64,000 nt of DNA from Desmonostoc muscorum LEGE 12446 (GCF_015207005.2 NZ_JADEXS020000001.1:4774001-4838000); one strand, 5' to 3'. Shown: positions 47,041-56,024, numbered from the stretch's first letter. Notes: generated from the sequence alone by a model not told the origin. Translations and numbers: made by a program.

Positions 47041-48855
47041 ATGACAAGAACGTTGCTGAACAATCGCTATCAAGTTATCCAGGTAATCGGTGCTGGTGGG
47101 TTTGGCGAAACCTTCCTCGCAGAAGACACCCACATGCCTTCTGGGCGCCGGTGTGTAATCAAGCAACTCAAACCGATAACCAATAATGACCCGCAAACTT
47201 ACCAAATAATCCAAGAACGGTTTAAGAGAGAAGCAGCAACCTTGGAGTATTTGGGCGAAAGTTGTAACCAAATTCCCAAACTCTATGCTTATTTTTCTGA
47301 GAATGGGCAATTTTACCTTGTCCAAGAATGGATTCATGGACAAACCTTAACGAAAGTTGTTGAAGCTAAAGGATTTGAGAGTGAAACTGCTGTTCGGGAA
47401 ATCCTTTTGAGTCTGCTATCAGTTTTGGATTATGTCCACAGCAAGGGCATCATTCACCGGGATATCAAGCCTGAGAACATCATTATCCGTTCTGTTGATG
47501 GCAAGCCAGTTTTGATTGATTTTGGTGCAGTTAAAGAAACAATTCGTTCGGTGGTGACTTCTCCAGGATACCCCACGCGATCGCTCGTCATTGGTACGCC
47601 TGGGTATATGCCTAGCGAACAAGCCGTTGGGCGTCCAGTTTACGCCACTGATATCTACAGTTTAGGCTTGACGGCGATTTATTTGCTGACTGGCAAACAC
47701 CCGCAAGAACTACAAACCGATTTGCAAAGTGGCGAAATACTTTGGCAACACCACGTCCCTAATGTGTCTGCTGAATTAGCGGCGGTACTCAATCAAGCAA
47801 TTAAGCCTCATGCAGGCGATCGCTACAGTACTGCGAGTAAAATGCTACATGCGTTGCAGTCTCCTAGTTATATTGTCCCAGAATCACCTACAACTGCCAA
47901 CACAATCAGCTTGTCTCCCACTGCTACATCAACTCGACAAACCCAGCCATTGTATTCCCCCCAAAAAACTCCAATTTCCACTCCTGGGAACTGGCAAAAA
48001 CCTGCTGTGATTGTTGGTAGCTTGCTACTAGGTGGCTTGATTGGTGCATTTGCCATTTCTGGTATGAATCGTCAGCAACAACTACAGACAACCATTGCCA
48101 CAACTCCCACTCCATCCCCAGAATCTCTTCCCACTCCTACACTTACCAATCCAGCTATTTCTTCCCAACCTCCTCTAGTCCCAGTTGTACCCATCTCACC
48201 ACCACAGCCACAAGTAACTCCCGAACCTCTGCCAACCTTTAATCCCCCAGTTGCATCCACACCACAGCCAGAAAATGAGCCTGTGCCTTTAGAGACTCCA
48301 ACACCAGTAGCAACACCAACACCAGAACCAGAGAATCAAGCCGCGGTTCCCACACCAGAAGCACGTTCTACACCACAGAAAAAGCCGCGCAGTAAATTAG
48401 CTGCTACTGCCAGTAGACAAAGCGTTCCCGCATTTCCCACAGGTACATCCAGAAATATTGTAGAAGCTACCCTTGGCAAACCAAGGAAAGATTTAAGAGG
48501 TGCGTGGGGTAATACCCGTGCTGTTGTTTACAAACTCGTACCAAACAAAATAGACCTTGGCTACTTATTTGATCGTAATTCCCAAATGCTGCGTCAAACG
48601 GAGGTATCTTTTGCCGAAACAGTAGACCCACAAGTAATGGAAGCTACCTTAAATGGACTCTTAAATGGGCAAGCTACTGAAGATATTAAGCAGGGACTGA
48701 AACAGGTACAAGACCGCCAATCTGATAATTTTCGCTTCAAGAATGGCTCAGTTAAGGGTCAGATTATCCGCCAAGAATGTGATTTTATTTACATTAGCAT
48801 TTGGGACGCAGATTTACATGATTTTGTGAGTCCATCTACAGGTAGAAAATGTTAA
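47041..48855 (+). CDS. Ser/Thr protein kinase, paralog with different C-terminal domain
   Basis: This 604-residue protein has an intact kinase domain (GAGGFGETFLAEDTHMPSG, CVIKQL, HRDIKPEN, LIDFGAVKET, GTPGYMPSEQ), a transmembrane helix (PAVIVGSLLLGGLIGAFAIS) and a long Pro/Thr-rich stalk. A distinct C-terminal domain follows (FPTGTSRNIVEATLGKP, YLFDRNSQMLRQTEVSF, DFIYISIWDADLHDFV). The kinase half is clearly paralogous to the preceding gene while the outer domain is unrelated. This suggests duplication with replacement of the sensor part. Confidence 0.92.
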   Translation: MTRTLLNNRYQVIQVIGAGGFGETFLAEDTHMPSGRRCVIKQLKPITNNDPQTYQIIQERFKREAATLEYLGESCNQIPKLYAYFSENGQFYLVQEWIHGQTLTKVVEAKGFESETAVREILLSLLSVLDYVHSKGIIHRDIKPENIIIRSVDGKPVLIDFGAVKETIRSVVTSPGYPTRSLVIGTPGYMPSEQAVGRPVYATDIYSLGLTAIYLLTGKHPQELQTDLQSGEILWQHHVPNVSAELAAVLNQAIKPHAGDRYSTASKMLHALQSPSYIVPESPTTANTISLSPTATSTRQTQPLYSPQKTPISTPGNWQKPAVIVGSLLLGGLIGAFAISGMNRQQQLQTTIATTPTPSPESLPTPTLTNPAISSQPPLVPVVPISPPQPQVTPEPLPTFNPPVASTPQPENEPVPLETPTPVATPTPEPENQAAVPTPEARSTPQKKPRSKLAATASRQSVPAFPTGTSRNIVEATLGKPRKDLRGAWGNTRAVVYKLVPNKIDLGYLFDRNSQMLRQTEVSFAETVDPQVMEATLNGLLNGQATEDIKQGLKQVQDRQSDNFRFKNGSVKGQIIRQECDFIYISIWDADLHDFVSPSTGRKC

Positions 48856-49363
48856 TTTTTTGGCAGAAATTAATTTCAAACATTAAAATCAGTAGCCATA
48901 ACCCAGAATCTTTGGAAAATCAGCCTTGGTAAGATTTCTGGATTTTTTTGTTGATTATTAAGTTTGGTTATCAAAGTCTTCCTAATTCACCAACTCTGGA
49001 TTCTAGATTCTAAATCATTAAGATTTTTGTATCCTACAACACAGATAAACTCTTCAACAAAGAACTTAAAAAATTCTGCTTCTTGAGCCGAAATCAACAC
49101 AATTTCAGTCTTCCCAAGCACAAAAACTAGGTTTTTAAGATTAGTAAATTTTTGTTCGAGGTTTTGGGAATAAACTCATAAAATTCTATCTTTCCCACGT
49201 CCAATGCCCAATGCCCATTTTCAATTCTGAATCTTCATAAAGTTATAAATACCATTATTAAGTTTTTAATAATACTTGTCTCAGCTTCCACATTCATGTC
49301 GTAAAGTGCGATCAAAATTGTGTAATCTGAAAACAGCTAAGCTAATGATTCTATTGAGGTCTG
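48856..49363. other. Gene-free AT-rich stretch
   Basis: About 500 bp with no credible coding frame and no strong repeat. It contains the promoter of the small gene at 49364, which has a TTGAGG ribosome binding site. Confidence 0.5.
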
Positions 49364-49579
49364 ATGACTCCTACAATTATGCGTCAGCTTTGGTCTGTGG
49401 TTGAAACCGCCCAAGCTAAGCTCCTCTTACAACTTGATGATGCTAGCTTGGTGCAGTGGTTGGTGAAACAAACCGAAACCCAAATTTTGTTAAATTCTAA
49501 CGAAACTGATTATCTGTGCCACTACATTCAATCTCGGCTAGCACTCATACGTGATATTGCTCATGAACGTCAGTGTTGA
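49364..49579 (+). CDS. Small conserved protein of unknown function, 71 aa
   Basis: The protein reads MTPTIMRQLWSVVETAQAK and then LLLQLDDASLVQWLVKQTETQ. It is predicted to be all-helical. TTGAGG stands 5 bp before the ATG. I believe homologs are common in cyanobacteria, without known function. It is convergent with ribD. Confidence 0.75.
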   Translation: MTPTIMRQLWSVVETAQAKLLLQLDDASLVQWLVKQTETQILLNSNETDYLCHYIQSRLALIRDIAHERQC

Positions 49580-49611
49580 TAACAGCAAAATCACTAAATT
49601 CTGATTCCTTT

Positions 49612-50823
49612 TCATGATTGACTTATTTGGGGGAAATAACCTTCCACTAAGCAGTCAGAGCCTACTACACGCCAACGAACACGTTCTAAAGATAGTGCCT
49701 GAGTCATGGTAGTAAAACCTAAATCGCCCACAGGTGTGGGAGCAATGCTACCACCAATGATTTTCGGGGCAATGAATGCTAAGACTTTTTGCACTGCTCC
49801 TTGAGCGATCGCACTAGCAGCTAAAGTACTACCACACTCCCACAACACACTACAAAAACCCCGTTCGTATAAGTACGCCATTGCTTTATCTGGTGTAAGT
49901 GACGTGAATTGCACTACCTCCACCCCCTGTTTGAGCAACAGTTCTTGAAAATCAGGGTTAGCGCCTTCCTCTGTCAACACCAAAGTTGGAGCATCCGCAG
50001 TTTGCCACAGGCGGGCATTTTCCGGTAAGTTAAGATGGCGACTCATTACCACCCGCAGGGGATTATGTGCCCCCACCTGATGGCTAGTTAAGTAAGGATT
50101 ATCAAGTCGTACTGTATTACCGCCGACAATTACAGCATCACAAGCCGCCCGCAGTTGATGTACTTCAGTTCGGGAATCTTGGCTTGTTACCCAAGCGCTG
50201 TGACCAGAGGTAGTGGCAATTTTGCCATCTAAAGTCATGGCATATTTTAAAATTCCCAGAGGTCGTTTGTAGAGAATGCGATGAACAAAGCCTTCATTAA
50301 TCTGACGACAAGCTTCCTCTTCTACTCCTACCACGACTTCGATCCCCGCCGCACGTAAACGGGCAATACCCCCTCCAGCTACTAGTGGATTGGGATCAAC
50401 CATACCCACTATCACCTTTGCCAATCCTGCTTTAATCAAGGCTTCCGAACAAGGGGGAGTGCGTCCGTGGTGATTACAAGGTTCGAGACTGACATAAATT
50501 GTTGCGCCCTCAGCCCGAACTCCTGCTGCTTTCAAGGCAAACACTTCTGCATGAGGCTCACCTGCACGAGGATGAAACCCTTCGCCGACAATCTCCCCAT
50601 CCTTGACAATCACCGCTCCCACTAGCGGATTTGGTGAAGTACGCCCTAACGCGCGGCGAGCAAGTTCCAAACACCGCTGCATCATCCGAGAGTCAAAGTC
50701 ACTTCCGACTTTTTCCTTTGGTGGTGACTCTGAATCGGTATTCAGCCGCATTAAAGGTGTATTTTCCTGAGGGTAATTGGGTAGGGATGCATCCGCTTGA
50801 GCGACCACTGGGAAATTATCCAT
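49612..50823 (-). CDS. ribD: Bifunctional riboflavin deaminase/reductase
   Basis: This 403-residue enzyme has an N-terminal deaminase with the zinc site HAEVFAL and PCNHHGRTPPC, and a C-terminal reductase (ILKYAMTLDGKIATTSGHSAW, CDAVIVGGNTVRLDNP, LWECGSTLAASAI). It carries out the second and third steps of riboflavin synthesis. I chose ATG 50823 (MDNFPVVAQ) rather than an upstream in-frame start. I did not identify an FMN riboswitch upstream. Confidence 0.94.
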   Translation of the reverse strand: MDNFPVVAQADASLPNYPQENTPLMRLNTDSESPPKEKVGSDFDSRMMQRCLELARRALGRTSPNPLVGAVIVKDGEIVGEGFHPRAGEPHAEVFALKAAGVRAEGATIYVSLEPCNHHGRTPPCSEALIKAGLAKVIVGMVDPNPLVAGGGIARLRAAGIEVVVGVEEEACRQINEGFVHRILYKRPLGILKYAMTLDGKIATTSGHSAWVTSQDSRTEVHQLRAACDAVIVGGNTVRLDNPYLTSHQVGAHNPLRVVMSRHLNLPENARLWQTADAPTLVLTEEGANPDFQELLLKQGVEVVQFTSLTPDKAMAYLYERGFCSVLWECGSTLAASAIAQGAVQKVLAFIAPKIIGGSIAPTPVGDLGFTTMTQALSLERVRWRVVGSDCLVEGYFPQISQS

Positions 50824-50979
50824 AATTTTAGGCAACACTGTAAATATTTTGCACGCACGGGCGCAGCCTTTTGGCAAGAGAATCGCGCTTTGCTCCTGAT
50901 AATTAAACAGAGTGTATCCAGGCGCTATTATTTGGCTGTTTGAACTTGCATCAGCCTTTAATATTTACATTTCACTTTA

Positions 50980-51081
50980 TACCAATTTGAAAAAAGAATG
51001 CGACAAATACATTGGGTAGGGGCGCACAGCTGTACGCCCCTACAGATGATCGATGTGTTGCAAAGATTGTTTGAATTGGTA
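50980..51081. mobile_element. Intact 102-bp TIR element with central palindrome
   Basis: The ends TACCAATTTGAAAA and TTTGAATTGGTA are inverted, flanked by TTA on both sides, and enclose a 28-bp palindrome (51016-51043). It is the uninterrupted relative of the composite element at 3172-3534. The rest of 50824-51302 holds no gene apart from leader DNA. Confidence 0.8.
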
Positions 51082-51302
51082 TTAACTTAAATCTATAACA
51101 ATTCTCATTTGAATAAGGTACATAAGTAAGGCACACCAATGACTAATGTTGTATCCCTACGATGATCTGTACTATTGTCTCAGCACTCAGCAAGAACTTT
51201 AGACTTCAGACTTACTGAGATTAGAACTTCGGTGACTCAGGACTCAGTTTGGGATAGAGTATTGTGTGTGCCAACTTTGATCGCCACCTGATGGAGACTG
51301 CA

Positions 51303-51638
51303 ATGAGTAAGGCTGTAACCACCATAACTGATGCTGATTTTGAAACTGAAGTGTTAAAAGCCGAGCAGCCTGTATTAGTTTACTTTTGGGCTTCCTGGTG
51401 CGGCCCTTGTCAATTGATGTCGCCCATGATTAACTCAGCTGCCAGTGCTTATAGCGATCGCCTCAAAGTCGTTAAAATGGAAATTGACCCCAACCCACTC
51501 ACGGTTAAACAGTACCAAGTGGAAGGTGTCCCCGCCCTCAGGCTAATTCAAGGAGACAAAATACTAGAATCCACTGAGGGAGTCATCGGCAAAGAAAAAT
51601 TACTCAGCCTTCTAGCCAAGCATTTAGATAGTAATTAG
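51303..51638 (+). CDS. Thioredoxin-family protein
   Basis: This 111-residue thioredoxin has the active site WCGPC (W32-C36), the cis-proline segment EGVPALRLI, and YFWASWCGPC. It reduces disulfides in the cytoplasm. ATG 51303 is chosen because GGAG lies just upstream and the length is normal; upstream in-frame starts at 51264 and 51291 also exist. Confidence 0.93.
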   Translation: MSKAVTTITDADFETEVLKAEQPVLVYFWASWCGPCQLMSPMINSAASAYSDRLKVVKMEIDPNPLTVKQYQVEGVPALRLIQGDKILESTEGVIGKEKLLSLLAKHLDSN

Positions 51639-51705
51639 TCATTGGTCATTGGTCATTGGTCATTGGTTATTGGTTATTGGTTATTGGCCATTCGACTTTG
51701 GACAA

Positions 51706-51891
51706 ATGACAAAGCGCAAAGTCTCTTACAATATTTCTTCCGATAGAGTAGCGATTCGCCGTGTCACCGAGCGTCTGGCAACTCTTGGAGACCCTCCGCA
51801 AACGCCATCTCGTACTCCTACGGTGAAGCAAGCTAACAAGAGTGTCTCCATCAAAAGAAGGCTACAGAACTTTGTAACAAATGACAAATGA
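51706..51891 (+). CDS. Small basic protein of unknown function
   Basis: From ATG 51706 the frame encodes MTKRKVSYNISSDRVAIRRV followed by TERLATLGDPPQTPSRTPTV and a basic tail. Upstream in-frame sequence translates a TTATTGG/CATTGG repeat, so the later start is chosen. It overlaps the next gene's first ATG by a few bases. Part of it (GGAGACCCTCCGCAAACGCC) resembles Nostoc intergenic repeat DNA, so the reality of the whole gene is uncertain. Confidence 0.45.
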   Translation: MTKRKVSYNISSDRVAIRRVTERLATLGDPPQTPSRTPTVKQANKSVSIKRRLQNFVTNDK

Positions 51892-51893
51892 CA

Positions 51894-53132
51894 ATGAGTA
51901 AAATACAGTTTGCAAAACGTTTACAGCCCCTACAATCTAATGTATTTGCTGATATGGACAAAGCCAAAGCAATTGCCTTGGCCGCTGGACAACAGCTAAT
52001 TGATTTGTCCTTGGGGTCTTCTGATTTACCAGCCGAGGCACATGTGATTGACGCGATCGCCCAGTCTCTTCACGATCGCACCACCCACGGCTATCTCTTA
52101 TTTAATGGCACTCAAGGCTTCCGGGAAGCCGCAGCCAACTGGTACCAACAAAAATTTGGCATCGCAGTCGATCCCCAAACAGAGGTACTACCCCTGATTG
52201 GTTCTCAAGAAGGTACCGCCCATTTACCCCTAGCATTGCTCAATCCCGGAGATTTTGCCCTGTTGCTCGATCCCGGTTACCCCTCCCATGCTGGAGGAGT
52301 CTACCTCGCTAGCGGGCAAATATACCCAATGCCACTAAGGGAAGAAAACGGTTTTTTACCAGTGTTTGCCGATATTCCCGCCCCAGTTTTGGCTCAGTCG
52401 CGGATGATGGTGTTAAGTTATCCCCACAACCCCACAGCGGCGATCGCTCCTTTATCTTTCTTCCAAGAAGCTGTCGCCTTCTGTCAGCAACACAATCTCG
52501 CCTTAGTTCACGATTTCCCCTACGTGGATTTGGTATTTGAAGAGAATGGCGATTGGGGACTGGGGACTGGGAAAGATTTTTCCCAATACCCAATACCCAA
52601 TACCCAATCCCCAGTACCTTCCATTTTGCAAGCTGATCGCGAGAAAAGTATCTCCATTGAATTTTTTACCCTTTCCAAGTCCTATAATATGGGCGGCTTC
52701 CGCATTGGCTACGCCATCGGCAATGCCCAGTTAATTAACGCTTTACGCCAGGTAAAAGCCGCTGTTGATTTTAACCAATATCGGGGAATTTTGAATGGGG
52801 CGATCGCTGCTTTGACTGGGCCTCAAATTGGAGTCAAAACTGCTGTCGCTACCTTCCAGCAGCGCCGTGATGCTTTCATCACTGCTTTACACCGCATTGG
52901 TTGGAATGTTCCCACTCCCCACGCCACAATGTACATTTGGGCAAAGTTACCTTCACCTTGGAGTCAAAACTCCGTCGAATTTTGCACCCAGCTAGTCAAA
53001 CAAACTGGTGTAGCCGCTTCCCCAGGTGCAGGTTTTGGCAAATCAGGAGAAGGATATGTCCGCTTTGCTTTAGTACATGAGCCAGCTTTGTTAGAAACTG
53101 CTGTGGAAAGAATTGCTAAATTCCTGAATTGA
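51894..53132 (+). CDS. Class I/II PLP aminotransferase with an in-frame repeat insertion
   Basis: This 412-residue aminotransferase is similar to LL-diaminopimelate or succinyl-DAP aminotransferases (LSLGSSDLPAEAHVIDAI, LLLDPGYPSHAGGVY, LSYPHNPTAAIAP, PLP lysine K262 in TLSKSYNMGGFRIGYAIGN). The substrate is not certain. Residues 220-241 (DWGLGTGKDFSQYPIPNTQS plus two) are encoded by G-rich/C-rich intergenic repeat DNA inserted in frame between LVFEENG and PSILQAD. The insertion falls after the strand that carries the cofactor-binding Asp/Tyr (HDFPYVDLVF), probably in a surface loop, and leaves catalytic motifs intact. Confidence 0.88.
   Translation: MSKIQFAKRLQPLQSNVFADMDKAKAIALAAGQQLIDLSLGSSDLPAEAHVIDAIAQSLHDRTTHGYLLFNGTQGFREAAANWYQQKFGIAVDPQTEVLPLIGSQEGTAHLPLALLNPGDFALLLDPGYPSHAGGVYLASGQIYPMPLREENGFLPVFADIPAPVLAQSRMMVLSYPHNPTAAIAPLSFFQEAVAFCQQHNLALVHDFPYVDLVFEENGDWGLGTGKDFSQYPIPNTQSPVPSILQADREKSISIEFFTLSKSYNMGGFRIGYAIGNAQLINALRQVKAAVDFNQYRGILNGAIAALTGPQIGVKTAVATFQQRRDAFITALHRIGWNVPTPHATMYIWAKLPSPWSQNSVEFCTQLVKQTGVAASPGAGFGKSGEGYVRFALVHEPALLETAVERIAKFLN
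52551..52616. repeat. Intergenic-type repeat inside the aminotransferase gene
   Basis: GATTGGGGACTGGGGACTGG faces repeated CCCAATACCCAATCCCCAG. This is the same family as 28628-28741 and 42623-42778. It is 66 bp (22 codons), so the frame is kept. Confidence 0.8.
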
Positions 53133-53535
53133 ATTTCTTCTCAAAGTCAACGCTAATGATTTTTTGCGGCAAAGTCTATGGCTAGAATGTGCGGTAGGGT
53201 CGCACATCTGTACCTACCGACAAATACCTATTTTTTACTAAAATAAACATATGTAACTTAAATTACTATTAAATTTTTATTAAATATGTAATTTTACGCA
53301 TAAAAATCGAGAAATATTCGTCATCATTTCATTGATAATCAGCAGTAACTTTACCCAATCAAGTCTCCCCGTTTCTTAAACTGGGTTTGTACGCTCAGCT
53401 ACCAAAGATGGCTAACAATACAGGCCGCTTTTCTAAGCAACAATGTTGCCAAAAAGCCTGTAGCCAAGACAGTCCAAGCCTAGAAACAGTAGTACTTTAA
53501 ACCTTAACTTTCAAACCGACGGAGACTTGAAAAAA
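53133..53535. other. Intergenic region before the PEP-CTERM gene
   Basis: It holds an imperfect palindrome near 53186-53218 (CGGTAGGGTCGCACA, GTACCTACCG) and a long AT-rich leader. GGAG at 53521-53524 is the ribosome binding site of the next gene. No coding sequence is seen. Confidence 0.55.
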
Positions 53536-54597
53536 ATGAAAATGACTTTTCAGAAACTTGTGATTGGTGCATCGATGGCTATTGGTGTGAGCGCTCTTGC
53601 AAGTGCCCCAGCACATGCTACATCTTTTAGTTTCAACAATGCAAATGAAATTAAAACATATACTGGTGGATCTAATGGTAGTTTTATCGCAAATAATACT
53701 GTAGCTGCCTCCCAAGCTTTGAGTGATGGTAATGCTTCCTCTAACGTCGAGCTTTGGTATAGTACCGAAAATCCCACTTCTAACGTTGGTTTCACCGCCA
53801 CACAAGGAAACTACAGTGCTACCGTTAGCAGTGTCACCGCTGATGACTGGAGTACTTTTGGTTCCAAGTGGCTGGGTGATTTGTTGAGTACTTATACTCC
53901 ATTCCAGTCAGTGTGGAATGGGTTTTCAACAAATACCAAATCATTAATAACGAGCTCTTTTTCTTTATTGGGGATGGGAGATCCGAACGTTGGTAGCTTC
54001 CAATTTGGTCAAAATGGCGGTGTAGGACTGACATTGGTTGGTCACTTGGATGTCAAGACTAAACTCTTAGCTACAGTTTCTGATAAGCTTAATGCTGCGT
54101 ATACTACACCAGTGAGTAGTACAAGTACAATAACACTGAAATCACTATTGGGTAATAAAGATATAACTCTAGTAAACGTTTCAGATGTTGACGCTAAGCT
54201 TTTAACACTTAAAGCAGCGCTGAACTCGTCTCTAACTCCTGCTGCTACAAAAGTAATGCTACAAGCTCAAATAACTCAACTGACATCATTCAAAGAAGTA
54301 CTGAGCTTGCAAGCGACATTAACCACCTACCAAGGTGAAATCGGAGCTAGTGAAATTGCCAAAGTAGTTACTGGTGGTCAAACTTACTACGCCTATAGCT
54401 TTAACCCCACTGCATCCGGAATTACAGCCTCAGATGATGGTGTATCCTACAGTGCATATTATACCTGGAACACACCTGGATACATCGCTCCCCCACCTCC
54501 TTCAAGCTCAGTCCCAGAACCATCAGTAATACTTGGTTTGCTGGGTGTTGCTGGTGTCTTTACTACCCGACGCCAAGTAAAAAAAGCATCTATTTGA
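53536..54597 (+). CDS. PEP-CTERM-anchored exported protein
   Basis: This 353-residue protein has a Sec signal (LVIGASMAIGVSALASAPAHA) and a C-terminal sorting signal: VPEPSVILGLLGVAGVF followed by the basic TTRRQVKK. PEP-CTERM proteins are processed by an exosortase and delivered to the surface or to exopolysaccharide. The middle region (ADDWSTFGSKWLGDLLSTY, QFGQNGGVGLTLVGHLDV) looks like the cyanobacterial NF038130-type PEP-CTERM family; its function is unknown. An efficient terminator follows. Confidence 0.92.
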   Translation: MKMTFQKLVIGASMAIGVSALASAPAHATSFSFNNANEIKTYTGGSNGSFIANNTVAASQALSDGNASSNVELWYSTENPTSNVGFTATQGNYSATVSSVTADDWSTFGSKWLGDLLSTYTPFQSVWNGFSTNTKSLITSSFSLLGMGDPNVGSFQFGQNGGVGLTLVGHLDVKTKLLATVSDKLNAAYTTPVSSTSTITLKSLLGNKDITLVNVSDVDAKLLTLKAALNSSLTPAATKVMLQAQITQLTSFKEVLSLQATLTTYQGEIGASEIAKVVTGGQTYYAYSFNPTASGITASDDGVSYSAYYTWNTPGYIAPPPPSSSVPEPSVILGLLGVAGVFTTRRQVKKASI

Positions 54598-54626
54598 GAC
54601 GGCGGGCGCAACTGTACAAACTGATT

Positions 54627-54650
54627 AGGGAGCTATTAGCTCCCTTTTTT
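54627..54650 (+). terminator. Rho-independent terminator after the PEP-CTERM gene
   Basis: AGGGAGC-TATTA-GCTCCCT followed by six T residues is a classical intrinsic terminator 30 bp past the stop codon. Confidence 0.9.
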
Positions 54651-54785
54651 ATGAATATTTTTCCAATTATTCAGACGTTATATTCCAATACGGTTCAGTT
54701 AAGCATTTCTTCCTTCTCTTTGCGTCCTTTGCGTCCTTTGCGGTTCGTTAAAAAAATTGAGTTTGACAAAGACTTTTAGCCTTAG

Positions 54786-54970
54786 CCCTCTTCTGTCACT
54801 TTCCGGGAGGGCGATCGCTAGAAGCCTCATGAGGCAATCAATACAAGCTATACTATTAGAAAAAAATCGGTCTTGTATTTGTTATTAGAAAATAATCGCT
54901 CGATCGCAGGCTATACAAAAGCTCTAGAATTCAGAAATGGCAAAAGTTTTCGGAGAGTGACAGAAGAGGG
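54786..54970. mobile_element. 185-bp MITE nested in the composite element
   Basis: CCCTCTTCTGTCACTTTCCG (54786-54805) and CGGAGAGTGACAGAAGAGGG (54951-54970) are inverted ends with one mismatch. TTAG flanks both sides. Confidence 0.8.
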
Positions 54971-55100
54971 TTAGGGAACTCCAAGAAATAAATTATCCAA
55001 TATTGTGGGGTGGGCATCTTGCCCGCCCTATGGACTGGGCGGGCGAGACGCCCACCCCACAAGAGTTAATTGAATATTTTTTTATTTGGAAGTCCCTTAA
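54971..55100. mobile_element. TIR element with GGAAGTCCCTTAA-type end
   Basis: TTAGGGAACTCCAAGAAATA at the left and TTTATTTGGAAGTCCCTTAA at the right are imperfect inverted ends. A GC-rich hairpin (55005-55060, GTGGGGTGGGC...GCCCACCCCAC) lies inside. It is related to 8462-8588. The remaining DNA to 55400 has no gene. Confidence 0.65.
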
Positions 55101-55400
55101 CTGAACCGTATTGCGTTATATTCCCTTTGGGATTTTCCACAATATCCAGATGAAAACCGCTCTGGGAGGGCATTTACCCTAACAGCAGATTGTTTAATCG
55201 GATGAATAATAAAAGTTTTGTTAAGAAAAGCTTAATTTTTTATTATTATTTTATTTTTAAATAATATGGTTTAATTATACCACTATAGCTAAAATTACTA
55301 TATTATAAGCTTTAACTACATTATTACATAACTCAACTTTCTATTCATTTGACAATTCATCTGGCAATAATTGGCTTGTAACTTAAAATAATGATTTCCA

Positions 55401-55823
55401 ATGACAGCACAATTACTGAATATAAATCAAGAATTCCGGTCAAATCAAGCTAGACGAATTTTATTAATCGAAGACCACGATCTCAATAGGATGTTACTCA
55501 GTGACTACCTGAATTATTGTGGGTACGATGTCCAGAGTTTATCGGAAGGTTCTGGTTTTTTTTCAACCATTGAGAAATTCCAGCCAGATTTAATGTTACT
55601 CGACTTGAAATTGCCAGATGTTGACGGTTACTCGCTCTTAAAACAAGTCCAACAAAAACCTGATTTGTCAAAAATACCTATTATTGTGGTTTCAGCCTTT
55701 GCTTTTAAAGCAGATCGAGAATTAGCTCTCAGTTTGGGCGCACGTCACTATTTTGTCAAACCTCTAAAACTCAAGGATCTGATCCTGACAATTGAACAAG
55801 AGTTTAGTTATCGTCACAGATAA
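55401..55823 (+). CDS. Stand-alone response regulator (REC domain)
   Basis: This 140-residue protein is essentially one receiver domain: acidic pair E24-D25 (LLIEDHD), phosphoacceptor D68 (LMLLDLKLPDVDGYSL), S98 (VVSAF) and K120 (VKPL). With no output domain it probably acts by protein-protein contact in a phosphorelay. No histidine kinase is adjacent. A small coiled-coil gene is convergent 21 bp downstream. Confidence 0.92.
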   Translation: MTAQLLNINQEFRSNQARRILLIEDHDLNRMLLSDYLNYCGYDVQSLSEGSGFFSTIEKFQPDLMLLDLKLPDVDGYSLLKQVQQKPDLSKIPIIVVSAFAFKADRELALSLGARHYFVKPLKLKDLILTIEQEFSYRHR

Positions 55824-55844
55824 ACTTTTCTACTAGATATATAT

Positions 55845-56024
55845 TTATTCTACTTTTTGCTCAGCAATGAACTCTTCAACACGCTGACTCAGATTTTGCA
55901 CAGAATTACCAATTTTTGAAATTTTATTTTGTACCTCTGCTAACAATAAAACTGTTGCTTGCAACTCATTGAGCGTTTCAGCCATAGCCTCACGGTACTG
56001 TGCTTCAAAGTCTTGCAGATTCAT
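55845..56024 (-). CDS. Small coiled-coil protein, 59 aa
   Basis: This short minus-strand frame encodes MNLQDFEAQYREAMAETLNE followed by LQATVLLLAEVQNKISKIGN and a Glu-rich end. The whole length is helical with heptad spacing, so it is likely a small coiled-coil oligomer. Coherent composition and a full frame with ATG and TAA support a real gene. It is convergent with the response regulator. I cannot name a family. Confidence 0.7.
   Translation of the reverse strand: MNLQDFEAQYREAMAETLNELQATVLLLAEVQNKISKIGNSVQNLSQRVEEFIAEQKVE

Larger units (their letters stand above)
54686..55113. mobile_element. Composite 428-bp element with 18-bp ends and 10-bp target duplication
   Basis: CAATACGGTTCAGTTAAG (54686-54703) and its perfect complement (55096-55113) bound the element. 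CGTTATATTC is duplicated on both sides (54676-54685 and 55114-55123). The interior holds at least two smaller TIR elements. A solitary end of the same type stands at 58535-58552. No transposase gene is present. Confidence 0.88.
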
